Shown: in pieces, positions 7,886 to 15,100 of the stretch | Layout: every line of letters starts with the position of its first letter | Position numbering within the stretch: position 1 is the stretch's first letter | DNA from: Bacillus timonensis | GTDB lineage: Bacteria > Bacillota > Bacilli > Bacillales > Bacillaceae_L | Direction of reading: 5' to 3' | DNA length: 32,231 nucleotides | Assembly (NCBI RefSeq): GCF_004799755.1 | Contig: NZ_SLUB01000053.1 | Span: 1-32,231 of the forward strand | Notes under the pieces: generated by a model | Told to the model about the DNA's origin: nothing | What the model saw: the letters and a program-made list of their open reading frames with translations, nothing else | The model's database searches: none | Program-made: the position numbers and the translations under genes

Positions 7886-9223
7886 ATGAATGCAGTTGTT
7901 ATAGCCGTTCTTGTTATGCTTATATTAAGTTTATTTCGTATAAATGTTGTCGTTGCTCTTGCAGTGGGGGCGATTGTTGGAGGACTTACAGGTGGCCTAG
8001 ACCTTGCATCGACTGTTTCTACCTTTACAGATGGCTTAGGCGGTAATGCCACGGTTGCGTTGAGCTATGCCTTACTTGGTAGTTTTGCAGTTGCTATATC
8101 AAGAACTGGCCTACCAGATGCCATGGTAGATCTAGCCATCAAAATGGTCGGACAACAAGGGGATAGTAAACGTAAAACCTATTCAAAGGTTTTAATCATT
8201 TTTATCATTTTAGCCATTTCTATTTCATCACAAAACCTAGTTCCTGTTCATATTGCATTTATACCTATTTTAATTCCACCATTATTAAAGGTTTTTAATG
8301 AACTTGAAATTGATCGTCGATTGATTGCTTCTGTTATTACGTTTGGATTAACAGCACCGTATATTGCATTGCCAGTTGGATTTGGCGAGATTTTCCACGG
8401 ACTGTTACAGCAATATATGCTCGAAAGTGGCCTTGAAGTTGCGAAAAAAGATATCCCTGTTGCCATGTTGATTCCAACTGCAGGGATGGTTGTTGGTTTA
8501 CTGGTCGCAATCTTTTTTTCCTATCGTAAACCTAAAACATATAAAAATATTGAAATTACAAATACATCGAATTCAAAAGCCACCTATACGAAAAAGAGTA
8601 TTGCTTTTGCTCTCATTTCGGTACTTGCTACGTTAACTGTTCAGTTAACACTTTCACAAGTATTTGATGTTGATGGCATGATTTTTGGAGCTTTGGTCGG
8701 TATCATCGTTCTTTATTTCAGTGGCTCCATGAAAGTAAATCAAGCTGACGAAGTGATAACAGGCGGAATGAAAATGATGGCTTTCATTGGTTTTGTGATG
8801 ATCACAGCATCCGGGTTTGCTGCTGTTATTAATGAAACCGGGGATGTGGAAGAGCTTGTTAAGCAGTCAGCTTCCTTAATGAATGGAAACCAAGCATTTG
8901 CTGCTTTAATGATGTTAATCGTCGGTCTATTGATCACATTAGGAATAGGATCTTCGTTTTCAACGATTCCAATCATCGCGACGATCTTTGTTCCTTTATG
9001 TTTGGAGCTTGGATTTAGTCCAATGGCGACAATTGCCATTGTTGGTTCCGCGGCCGCTTTAGGAGATGCGGGGTCACCTGCATCAGATAGTACGCTTGGT
9101 CCAACCGCTGGACTTAATGTCGATGGCCAGCATAATCATATCTGGGATACTTGTGTACCGACATTTTTACACTATAATATTCCACTTATTATTTTCGGTT
9201 GGATTGCAGCCATTCTTCTATAA
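7886..9223 (+). CDS. yuiF: YuiF, Na+/H+ antiporter family permease
   Basis: A 445-residue polytopic membrane protein with about 11-12 hydrophobic segments, of the Na+/H+ antiporter family that also includes proposed amino acid antiporters. Near the C-terminus the family signature GDAGSPASDSTLGPTAGLN is followed by the polar stretch DGQHNHIWDTC. It is homologous in order and size to B. subtilis YuiF (442). The ATG follows AGAAGGAG. The transported substrate cannot be read from sequence; cation/proton exchange and amino acid/cation exchange are both possible. It is terminated by a hairpin shared with bioY. Confidence 0.85.
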   Translation: MNAVVIAVLVMLILSLFRINVVVALAVGAIVGGLTGGLDLASTVSTFTDGLGGNATVALSYALLGSFAVAISRTGLPDAMVDLAIKMVGQQGDSKRKTYSKVLIIFIILAISISSQNLVPVHIAFIPILIPPLLKVFNELEIDRRLIASVITFGLTAPYIALPVGFGEIFHGLLQQYMLESGLEVAKKDIPVAMLIPTAGMVVGLLVAIFFSYRKPKTYKNIEITNTSNSKATYTKKSIAFALISVLATLTVQLTLSQVFDVDGMIFGALVGIIVLYFSGSMKVNQADEVITGGMKMMAFIGFVMITASGFAAVINETGDVEELVKQSASLMNGNQAFAALMMLIVGLLITLGIGSSFSTIPIIATIFVPLCLELGFSPMATIAIVGSAAALGDAGSPASDSTLGPTAGLNVDGQHNHIWDTCVPTFLHYNIPLIIFGWIAAILL

Positions 9224-9229
9224 AACGAT

Positions 9230-9260
9230 ACCCCCACGAAAGATTGTGGGGGTTTCTCAT
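9230..9260. terminator. terminator between yuiF and bioY
   Basis: An 8-bp G/C-rich stem (9230-9237 with 9246-9253). The T-run is on the plus strand (yuiF side); the minus-strand tail is poorer. Confidence 0.8.
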
Positions 9261-9262
9261 TT

Positions 9263-9874
9263 TTAAGAGGCTTTAGTTGAAAGATCAATCGCAGCGTTTT
9301 TTGTTACTGTGCGATAAATTCTAGGTGAAATGATTCCAGCGAAAATGGTGAAAGCGAGATCCTTTACTATGAACCAAGCCATAACTGCCCAGGCTGCTCC
9401 ATAGCTCATTTTAACCTCTAACCAAAAGTTTAATGCAAAGTACATATAGTTTGTGCCGATGAAATAGTTCATGAATAGACCAACAAATGCAGCAAATATG
9501 AATGTTTGTAATGTTGGGTTCCCTTTAGCATGTTCAACAACTTTTCCTGCGAAATAGGCTGTTGCAATAAATGATAAAATAAATCCGCCAGTGCTTCCAA
9601 TGATCGGTGCGATTCCTGCCTCAAATCCTGAAAAGACAGGTGCCCCGGCAATTCCTATGAGCATGTAAACAATCATTGAAATAGCTCCTAATCGGCTCCC
9701 AAGTAGGAGCCCTGCTAATACGGCAAAAAAGGTTTGCATGGTTAGCGGAACCCCAGCAACCTGTAAAAACGGTACCATTGAAGTGATGTTTGCACCAATT
9801 GCCATAAGTGCTGCAAACATCCCGACATATGTAACTTCAATTGCTCGAATTCGTGGTTTTGAAATTGTTGTCAT
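9263..9874 (-). CDS. bioY: BioY, biotin ECF transporter S component
   Basis: A 203-residue membrane protein with six hydrophobic segments, the substrate-binding S component of an energy-coupling-factor biotin transporter (YuiG in B. subtilis). The segment GGFILSFIATAYFAGK (about 91-106) and the N-terminal pattern are typical of BioY. No ATPase or T-component genes are adjacent, so it presumably uses the shared EcfAA'T module. The ATG is preceded by GGAGGTTAAC. The start region overlaps a BirA operator, and a second operator covers the -35 box, so repression by biotinyl-AMP-bound BirA is strongly suggested. B. subtilis yuiG is a known BirA target. Confidence 0.93.
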   Translation of the reverse strand: MTTISKPRIRAIEVTYVGMFAALMAIGANITSMVPFLQVAGVPLTMQTFFAVLAGLLLGSRLGAISMIVYMLIGIAGAPVFSGFEAGIAPIIGSTGGFILSFIATAYFAGKVVEHAKGNPTLQTFIFAAFVGLFMNYFIGTNYMYFALNFWLEVKMSYGAAWAVMAWFIVKDLAFTIFAGIISPRIYRTVTKNAAIDLSTKAS

Positions 9875-9876
9875 TA

Positions 9877-9909
9877 TATGTTAACCTCCATGATTATTAA
9901 GTTAACAAA
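9877..9909. promoter_or_regulatory. BirA operator 1 (bioY proximal)
   Basis: TATGTTAAC, a 15-bp spacer, then GTTAACAAA: both half-sites match the Gram-positive BirA consensus. It spans the probable bioY transcription start and the ribosome binding site. Confidence 0.88.
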
Positions 9910-9938
9910 ATGGTAAAACAAGATGAGCTATATGTCAA
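9910..9938 (-). promoter_or_regulatory. bioY promoter
   Basis: On the minus strand TTGACA (9933-9938) and TACCAT (9910-9915) are 17 bp apart. The -35 lies in the left half of operator 2 and the start point in the right half of operator 1. Confidence 0.7.
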
Positions 9939-9963
9939 CATAAAAATAAATGAAGTTAACAAA
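9931..9963. promoter_or_regulatory. BirA operator 2 (bioY distal)
   Basis: TATGTCAAC, a 15-bp spacer, then GTTAACAAA, with a single deviation in the left half. It has the same spacing and phase as operator 1 and covers the bioY -35 box. Confidence 0.8.
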
Positions 9964-10111
9964 TGAAAGTTGAGTCATATGCTTTCGGGAGAGTTGATAA
10001 AATAGTGGTAGATGATTTCCCTTACAATAATCGAAGCGTTACACTAAGATCCTGGAATGAAAGAAATTGTTATTGTCAAAAAATAATTTTGCTGTCCATG
10101 GCAAGAAAAAT

Positions 10112-10141
10112 GTGTCAAAAAGGTAGTCCTGTAAATATAAT
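10112..10141 (+). promoter_or_regulatory. SigA-like promoter of the TSUP gene
   Basis: GTGTCA (10112-10117) and a perfect TATAAT (10136-10141) are separated by 18 bp. Confidence 0.5.
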
Positions 10142-10173
10142 GCCCATATCCGAAAATGTTGGGAGCGGTCGGA

Positions 10174-10941
10174 ATGAGTATTGGAATTGTATTAATGGGC
10201 CTTTTTGTCGGGTTTTTGGTCGGGTTAACAGGCGTAGGTGGAGCGGCATTATTGACCCCTTTTTTAATCTTAATTGGTATCAATCCTCTAATTGCAGTTG
10301 GAACAGATTTTCTTTATAACTCTATCACTAAACTTTTTGGATCTGTTCAGCATTTTCGGCAGAAAACAATCAATTTTAAACTTGTGAAATATTTGGCTTT
10401 AGGTAGTGTTCCTAGTGCAATCATAGCTGTTACTACATTACATTTTGTTGGAGGAGACAAACTCTTGCAAGGAGAAATTGTGAAGCATGCCCTCGGTTAT
10501 GTCCTTATGATGGTTGCCATTGCAACTGTAGTAAAGACATTATTTAGCTCTCGTTTCTCCCAAAGTTCCTACAGTTTAAAGTCCATTGAAGATAAAGCAA
10601 AAGCCACGATTTTTTTAGGGGCAGTTCTTGGATTTATAGTTGGATTAACATCCGTTGGATCTGGTTCGCTTTTTGCACTTGCGATGCTGTTATTTTATCA
10701 ATTACGAGCATCAGAGTTAGTCGGGACAGATATTGCACATGCATTTATTTTAGTTACGGTGAGCAGCTTTTTTCATGTAGGTTTTGGGAATGTTGACTTT
10801 CTCTTGGTGATGAATTTGCTTTGTGGCTCAATTCCTGGAGTCATCATTGGTAGTTCTTTATCCGCAAAGGTTCCAATGAAACCACTACAAACGGTGATAG
10901 GGATTATTATTTTTATTAGTGGTTTGAAATTAATCTATTAG
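10174..10941 (+). CDS. TSUP family permease (TauE/SafE type)
   Basis: A 255-residue membrane protein of the sulfite/sulfonate (TauE/SafE) permease family. The two internal repeats of the family are visible, each starting with a glycine-rich helix: GFLVGLTGVGGAALL near residue 13 and GFIVGLTSVGSGSLF near residue 157. About eight hydrophobic segments are present. I chose the ATG at 10174, which has GGGAG 8 bp upstream; the ATG at 10156 would add six residues and has no ribosome binding site. The family exports or imports small sulfur- or carbon-containing anions; the substrate here is unknown. The gene is divergent from bioY and carries no BirA half-site in its own promoter core. Confidence 0.85.
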   Translation: MSIGIVLMGLFVGFLVGLTGVGGAALLTPFLILIGINPLIAVGTDFLYNSITKLFGSVQHFRQKTINFKLVKYLALGSVPSAIIAVTTLHFVGGDKLLQGEIVKHALGYVLMMVAIATVVKTLFSSRFSQSSYSLKSIEDKAKATIFLGAVLGFIVGLTSVGSGSLFALAMLLFYQLRASELVGTDIAHAFILVTVSSFFHVGFGNVDFLLVMNLLCGSIPGVIIGSSLSAKVPMKPLQTVIGIIIFISGLKLIY

Positions 10942-10972
10942 TTGAAATACGAAAAAAATTGCGAACTAATAT

Positions 10973-11003
10973 ACCTTAGTGTAAAATTACACTAAGGTTT
11001 TTG
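10973..11003 (+). terminator. terminator of TSUP gene / palindrome before the regulator
   Basis: A perfect 12-bp inverted repeat with only two bases between arms (10973-10984 with 10987-10998) is followed by TTTTT. It works as a terminator on the plus strand. Its symmetry and its position 52 bp before an XRE-type gene also fit an autoregulatory operator. Confidence 0.75.
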
Positions 11004-11049
11004 GCTTTCTCTTGGTAAGAGAAGGTAAATGATTAAAAAGGTGATCAAT

Positions 11050-11508
11050 ATGGATAAGGAACAGTTGATTCAAATACTCTCCGAAAGAATGAAGCTAATC
11101 CGTACTGAAAAAGGGTATACACAGGACAAAATGGCGGAGATCTTGGGGATTTCAAAAAAGACATTGGTGCAAATTGAAAAAGGGCGAATTCAAGCGGGAT
11201 GGACAATTATCGTAGCGGTTTGTGCATTATTTCGCGATAGTGAGATTATCCAAACAACATTAGGTGGAGACCCAATCGACGTCATTGAAATTATCGGACG
11301 AAATGGGATTGACCGTGCCAAAGAACGCACGTTGGGTGGTAAGGTATGGTGGAAAGATCTTAAGAAGGAAGGAAGGTTTCGTCTCCAACAAAATATGATA
11401 AGCCAACATTATCGTATCTTAGATGATGCCAATTTTAGATGGTATTCATCGTTTAATAAAGAGGAAGCCTATAACAGGTTAAAAGAAATTTCGATTGAAG
11501 CAAACTAG
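11050..11508 (+). CDS. XRE-family helix-turn-helix regulator
   Basis: A 152-residue DNA-binding protein. An XRE/Cro-type helix-turn-helix occupies about 10-60, with YTQDKMAEILGISKKTL as the first recognition part and QIEKGR closing it. The C-terminal half (about 88-150) is rich in aromatic and charged residues (TLGGKVWWKDL, HYRILDD, FRWYSSF) and has no domain I can name; similar stand-alone regulators occur in Bacillus. The ATG at 11050 follows AAAAGGTGA at good spacing; the in-frame ATG at 11029 has no such site. No partner gene is co-oriented, so its target is unknown. It is convergent with a tiny gene whose stop codon lies in the shared terminator. Confidence 0.8.
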   Translation: MDKEQLIQILSERMKLIRTEKGYTQDKMAEILGISKKTLVQIEKGRIQAGWTIIVAVCALFRDSEIIQTTLGGDPIDVIEIIGRNGIDRAKERTLGGKVWWKDLKKEGRFRLQQNMISQHYRILDDANFRWYSSFNKEEAYNRLKEISIEAN

Positions 11509-11512
11509 AAAC

Positions 11513-11539
11513 GGGGCAAAATCTATTTGGCCCCATTTT
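11513..11539. terminator. terminator between the HTH gene and the tiny gene
   Basis: GGGGC (11513-11517) pairs with GCCCC (11530-11534), with a T-run on the plus strand. The stop codon of the opposing 35-codon gene lies in the loop. Confidence 0.75.
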
Positions 11540-11630
11540 TCTTCTTCGCTGTTTTGTTTTTTGAATACGTAAATGAAGTTAAGTTGTTATTTACGGCAGC
11601 TTCTTCGTTAAGTCTTTCTTTTTTAGCCAT
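11523..11630 (-). CDS. tiny basic protein, 35 residues
   Basis: An unrecognised 35-residue protein. ATG at 11628-11630 is preceded by GGAGG at ideal spacing, which is the main support that it is translated. The sequence starts MAKKERLNEEAAVNNN and ends in a lysine-rich tail (SKNKTAKKKNGAK), with no hydrophobic segment. Size and composition resemble small spore or nucleoid-associated proteins, but I see no specific family match. It follows the 53-residue gene by 21 bp on the same strand and is probably co-transcribed with it. Confidence 0.65.
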   Translation of the reverse strand: MAKKERLNEEAAVNNNLTSFTYSKNKTAKKKNGAK

Positions 11631-11651
11631 ATACTTCCTCCATTAATTTTG

Positions 11652-11813
11652 TTAGTGATCCAGAGAAAAGTCCTCGTAGCGTTGGTTTAAATATACATTT
11701 TCTCCAGTTGCGAAGTTTATGTTTCGAAGGTCCAGCTCAGGATCAAGTTGATTCACGAGTTGTTCTTCTTTGCTTTGTATTTGTCTTAATGTATCTCTAT
11801 ATCTATCTTCCAT
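11652..11813 (-). CDS. small acidic protein, 53 residues
   Basis: An unrecognised 53-residue soluble protein. The ATG at 11811-11813 is preceded by GAGGAGGT; an in-frame ATG nine codons upstream has no such site. The N-terminal half (MEDRYRDTLRQIQSKEEQ) should form a charged helix; the C-terminal half is rich in Asp, Asn and Tyr. No signal peptide or membrane segment is present. It is the first gene of a two-gene unit with the 35-residue protein, downstream of the terminator of the 143-residue gene, so it has its own promoter, which I could not identify clearly. Confidence 0.68.
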   Translation of the reverse strand: MEDRYRDTLRQIQSKEEQLVNQLDPELDLRNINFATGENVYLNQRYEDFSLDH

Positions 11814-11873
11814 TGATTTACCTCCTCGTGTTTTTATCATGTCCTAAATCGTGTAAATTTCATTCTGGTAATC

Positions 11874-11908
11874 AAAAAAGAACGATAGGCAAATTTTTAC
11901 CTTCGTTC
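11874..11908 (-). terminator. terminator of the 143-residue gene
   Basis: GAACGA-AGG pairs with CCT-TCGTTC (one bulged base), followed on the minus strand by six T residues. Confidence 0.75.
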
Positions 11909-11922
11909 AAATGGATTATTCA

Positions 11923-12354
11923 TTATCGCCATCTTAATGCAATAGTTAATATACTGGATTTAGAGCCTTTTACACTTGCTTCTAAGTGAAGATTTAAACC
12001 ATCAGGATTAAAGGTTGCTTTTACTTTCGACTGAATGCCTGTTGTTTTTAGCAGTCGTTCTACTTCCTGGTCATTTGATGCCTGTGCAGCAGCCATTACT
12101 TTTTTTGTAAACTCTCTAGAATCAGCTAATTTGGCCAATATCAGGCTGGCATCCTTCATGAGAATTCTCATTTCTTCTGCCGATTGCTTAAATAAAGTTG
12201 GGTCAACTTCAGGAAATTGACGATAATAGGTATATGGGCAGTACAACATTGAGTCAGCAAAAACAGAATGGCTTGTTAGGTTTGAATAATACCCTGGATA
12301 CAAAACAGTTCTTGGTGGTCCTTGACGTCCATAGATAAACGGATGTTCGTACAA
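11923..12354 (-). CDS. unrecognised protein, probably sporulation-expressed
   Basis: A 143-residue protein starting at TTG (12352-12354), chosen because AAGGGAGGT lies 6 bp upstream; an ATG at 12415-12417 in frame has no ribosome binding site and lies at the -35 of the putative promoter. The N-terminal part is rich in Tyr, Pro and Gly (YEHPFIYGRQGPPRTVLYPGYY), as in many spore-coat-type proteins. The middle (about 52-100) is helical with FKQSAEEMRILMKDASLIL and should form a coiled region; the C-terminus is a beta-type stretch. It may correspond to B. subtilis YuzC, but I am not sure. A SigK-like promoter upstream supports late mother-cell expression. Confidence 0.7.
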   Translation of the reverse strand: MYEHPFIYGRQGPPRTVLYPGYYSNLTSHSVFADSMLYCPYTYYRQFPEVDPTLFKQSAEEMRILMKDASLILAKLADSREFTKKVMAAAQASNDQEVERLLKTTGIQSKVKATFNPDGLNLHLEASVKGSKSSILTIALRWR

Positions 12355-12386
12355 AGGTAGACCTCCCTTATCAAAATTTCTGTTAC

Positions 12387-12414
12387 AATATATGTAATTT
12401 TTTGTATAAGGGTG
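12387..12414 (-). promoter_or_regulatory. SigK-like promoter
   Basis: On the minus strand CACC (12411-12414) and CATATATT (12387-12394) are 16 bp apart, matching the AC / CATA-N3-T(A) pattern of SigK. The predicted start leaves a short leader with the GGGAGGT site and the TTG codon. Confidence 0.45.
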
Positions 12415-12436
12415 CATATAAATGGGTGCTTAAGGC

Positions 12437-13291
12437 CTACTTCCTGTCAATTCCTAGTATCTTCAAAACAATTCCTTCCCAAATCTTCCAAGGAAGTGCA
12501 TTTTTAAGGATAATGGTGAATCTTGTTCCTTTACCTACTGGGTAGCGAAGTCTAGTTAAGGAGGGCTTTGTAGCTAGTCTTACGATGAATGTAGCAACTT
12601 CAAGTGGGTCACCGTAAGATGCTTGGTTTTTCTCAAGCCTTGCTTCAATCTTTTTCATCAATTCTTGATAGGGAGATGTCGGAAGCATCGACTGTTCTGC
12701 TACCTTTTTACCACTGCTCCATATATTCGTTTGAAAAGACCCTGGCTCAATTAGTGCTACATCAATACCAAACGCTCTTACCTCAAATTGCAATGATTCA
12801 GACCAGCCCTCCAATGCGTATTTAGACGCAACATAAGGAGAGATGGCTGGGAATCCCATTTGTCCACTTATGCTGCTAAGATTCATGATTTTACCAGCTC
12901 TTTGCTTTCTCATATAGGGTAGAACAAGTTTAGTCACTTGAATCAACCCGAAAAAGTTTGTTTCAAACTGGGCCTTGTATTCCGATATTGAAATTTCCTC
13001 TGCAAATCCACCTGTCGCAAAGCCAGCATTATTTAATAAGATATCGACCCGACCAAGCTTTTGAAGGGTTGTTTGAAATGTATGTAAAGAATCAGAATCG
13101 GTCACATCCAACCTACAAAATTGGAGATTCTCTTCTAGGTCTGGATTATTTAGGTGACGTAGAATGTTTTCTTTTCTTTGCAGATTTCTCATGGTGGCGA
13201 CAACAAAGAATCCTTTTTTTAAAAACTCAATTGAACTCAGAAGTCCAAATCCACTTGATGCCCCGGTAATGATTGCAATGGGTTTGTCCAC
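12437..13291 (-). CDS. short-chain dehydrogenase/reductase (SDR)
   Basis: A 284-residue classical SDR oxidoreductase. Motifs in order are TGASSGFG (9-16, NAD(P) binding), LDVTD (61-65, adenine pocket), NNAG (87-90), the catalytic serine in NLSS (137-140), Tyr153 and Lys157 in YVASK, and PG at 183-184. The basic MRN after the second strand suggests NADP preference. The C-terminal extension (about 230-284) is longer than in the shortest SDRs and matches the retinol dehydrogenase-like subgroup, which includes B. subtilis YusZ. The start is GTG at 13289-13291 with AAGGGAG upstream. The substrate is unknown. It is divergent from the DedA gene. Confidence 0.85.
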   Translation of the reverse strand: MDKPIAIITGASSGFGLLSSIEFLKKGFFVVATMRNLQRKENILRHLNNPDLEENLQFCRLDVTDSDSLHTFQTTLQKLGRVDILLNNAGFATGGFAEEISISEYKAQFETNFFGLIQVTKLVLPYMRKQRAGKIMNLSSISGQMGFPAISPYVASKYALEGWSESLQFEVRAFGIDVALIEPGSFQTNIWSSGKKVAEQSMLPTSPYQELMKKIEARLEKNQASYGDPLEVATFIVRLATKPSLTRLRYPVGKGTRFTIILKNALPWKIWEGIVLKILGIDRK

Positions 13292-13394
13292 ACTTTTCTC
13301 TCCCTTAAATAAAATGGTTTCTAATATTATCCATTTAATCTTATAATAGAAAAAGATAAGTATCTAGAATGTACCCGATAAAGGCGGGATAAAA

Positions 13395-13997
13395 TTGCAG
13401 ATAAATGAAGTTATATCAATTATTCAAGAACATGGTTATCTCGGACTTTATTTATGGCTATGGGTTGGCGCATTTGTGATTCCACTTCCAAACGAAATGA
13501 TTGTATCAACAATCGGTTTTTTTGCGGCTGAGGATGTTTTTGTACCTTGGAAGATTTTCTTTATAACCTACCTTGGAATCATAGCTGCCGTTACCACAAG
13601 CTATGTATTTGGACGCTTCGCAGGAAATGCCATGGTCTTTCTCATGAATAAACAAAATAAAATGAGAAGAAAAATCGAACGTGCGTTATTAATGATTGAA
13701 AAATACAATACATTTGCATTAGCATTTTGCTATTTCGTACCAGGCTTTCGTATTCTATTTCCATTCTTATTCGGGTTTAGTAAGTTTTCGTTCATAAAAT
13801 TTGCTTTAATCCTGTATACTACTATTTTTATTTGGGTGTCCCTTGTTTTTTCAGTCGGCTATTTTGCAGGGGAAGAATTCATTGAAGCGTTTATTAAATA
13901 CTACGATATTGTGGTAGGTCTAGCTGTTGCAGCGTTAATGGTGTATGTAATGGTTAAGATAAGAAGGAAAAGAAAGCTGAGAAAGCTTTCACATTGA
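13395..13997 (+). CDS. DedA family membrane protein
   Basis: A 200-residue DedA (SNARE-associated) family membrane protein. PLPNEMIVSTIGFFA (about 31-45) carries the conserved acidic residue of the family, and YFVPGFRILFPFLFG (about 114-128) is the conserved arginine-containing re-entrant segment. About five hydrophobic segments and a lysine/arginine-rich cytoplasmic tail are visible. Some Bacillus DedA proteins flip undecaprenyl phosphate back across the membrane; which paralogue this is cannot be decided here. The start is TTG at 13395, with AAGGCGGG upstream. The next gene follows by 15 bp, suggesting an operon with the sugar dehydrogenase and yuxO. Confidence 0.85.
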   Translation: MQINEVISIIQEHGYLGLYLWLWVGAFVIPLPNEMIVSTIGFFAAEDVFVPWKIFFITYLGIIAAVTTSYVFGRFAGNAMVFLMNKQNKMRRKIERALLMIEKYNTFALAFCYFVPGFRILFPFLFGFSKFSFIKFALILYTTIFIWVSLVFSVGYFAGEEFIEAFIKYYDIVVGLAVAALMVYVMVKIRRKRKLRKLSH

Positions 13998-14012
13998 GAG
14001 GGTGTACAGATC

Positions 14013-15077
14013 ATGAAAAAGCTGTCTTTGTTTCTGATTTTCAACATCATGATTGGCTGTTCACAGGATGAGAACCTGGATGGACCAGCAGTAAAGGAAA
14101 CAGTTTCAAACCCAGTTATTATCGCTACAAATCTGACGATCCCATGGATGATCACAAAAACGGATGGAATCTTCTTCATTCCCGAACGAATTGGAAAACT
14201 TTCTGAAATAGAGGAGGCTTCTGGACAGGTGATCCCCCAACAATTAAAACTTCAAAAAGAAATTTTGGATCAAGGAGAAGGGGGCTTTTTGGGCTTTACA
14301 CTCGCACCGGATTTTCAGAATTCGAATGAAGCATTTATGTATCATACATACATGGAAGATGGTAACATTTTAAATCGCGTCATTCTTGTAGAAAGAAATG
14401 GGTCCAGTTGGGTGGAAAAATTAGTATTACTTGAAGGGATTCCAGGAGGAAGAATTCATAATGGCGGTCGTATTAAAATTGGCCCTGATGATAAGCTTTA
14501 CGTGACTGCTGGAGATGCTGGAATTCCAGAAAATGCACAAGATGTTACAAGTCTGGCAGGAAAGATTTTACGGATGAATCTCGATGGCTCAATTCCAACT
14601 GACAATCCATTTCCTAATTCGTATGTCTATACATATGGTCACAGAAACCCACAGGGGCTTGTCTGGGATGAAAAAGGAACTTTATACAGCACCGAGCATG
14701 GACAAAGAGCACATGACGAGATTAACTTACTTGAACCGGGTAAAAATTATGGTTGGCCAATTATTGAAGGGAGTGAAACAAAGCCAGGCATGGTTACACC
14801 TATTTATCAAACAGGTGAGGAAACATGGGCCCCTTCCGGTATCGACTATGCAAATGGTAAGCTATATATTGCTACATTACGCGGTTCAAAGGTAAGAAGC
14901 TATGAAATTGAATCAGGTAGGATTGAAGTTATCCTTGATATTAATAGCCGGATGAGGGATATCTATATAGAGGACAACACACTCTATACCATCACAAATA
15001 ACAAGGATGGTCGGGGAAACCCGAAGGAAGACGATGACAAGCTTCTCTCGATTTCATTAACGGGAATTCGAAAATAA
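14013..15077 (+). CDS. PQQ-dependent sugar dehydrogenase-like lipoprotein
   Basis: A 354-residue protein of the soluble glucose dehydrogenase (GDH/Yli-type) beta-propeller family. The N-terminus is a lipoprotein signal ending MIGC with the lipidated Cys16, so it is anchored on the outer face of the membrane. Family landmarks are RIHNGGRIKIGPDDKLY (147-163, with His149 at the catalytic-base position), TAGDAG, YGHRNPQG (208-215), STEHGQRAHDEIN and NYGWP. The family oxidises aldose sugars with PQQ as cofactor. Bacillus species generally do not make PQQ, so the cofactor source or true activity is open. The ATG has GAGAGGGTG upstream and the gene follows the DedA gene by 15 bp. Confidence 0.82.
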   Translation: MKKLSLFLIFNIMIGCSQDENLDGPAVKETVSNPVIIATNLTIPWMITKTDGIFFIPERIGKLSEIEEASGQVIPQQLKLQKEILDQGEGGFLGFTLAPDFQNSNEAFMYHTYMEDGNILNRVILVERNGSSWVEKLVLLEGIPGGRIHNGGRIKIGPDDKLYVTAGDAGIPENAQDVTSLAGKILRMNLDGSIPTDNPFPNSYVYTYGHRNPQGLVWDEKGTLYSTEHGQRAHDEINLLEPGKNYGWPIIEGSETKPGMVTPIYQTGEETWAPSGIDYANGKLYIATLRGSKVRSYEIESGRIEVILDINSRMRDIYIEDNTLYTITNNKDGRGNPKEDDDKLLSISLTGIRK

Positions 15078-15100
15078 AAAGCGGGCTTAGGGGGAGAAAA

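Noticed and set aside
9963-10319. 118-codon plus-strand frame between bioY and the TSUP gene
   Set aside because: It overlaps the TSUP gene in another frame, has no ribosome binding site and its composition is not protein-like.
11708-11989. 93-codon plus-strand frame
   Set aside because: It is antisense to the 53-residue gene and to the end of the 143-residue gene, crosses a terminator and has no ribosome binding site.
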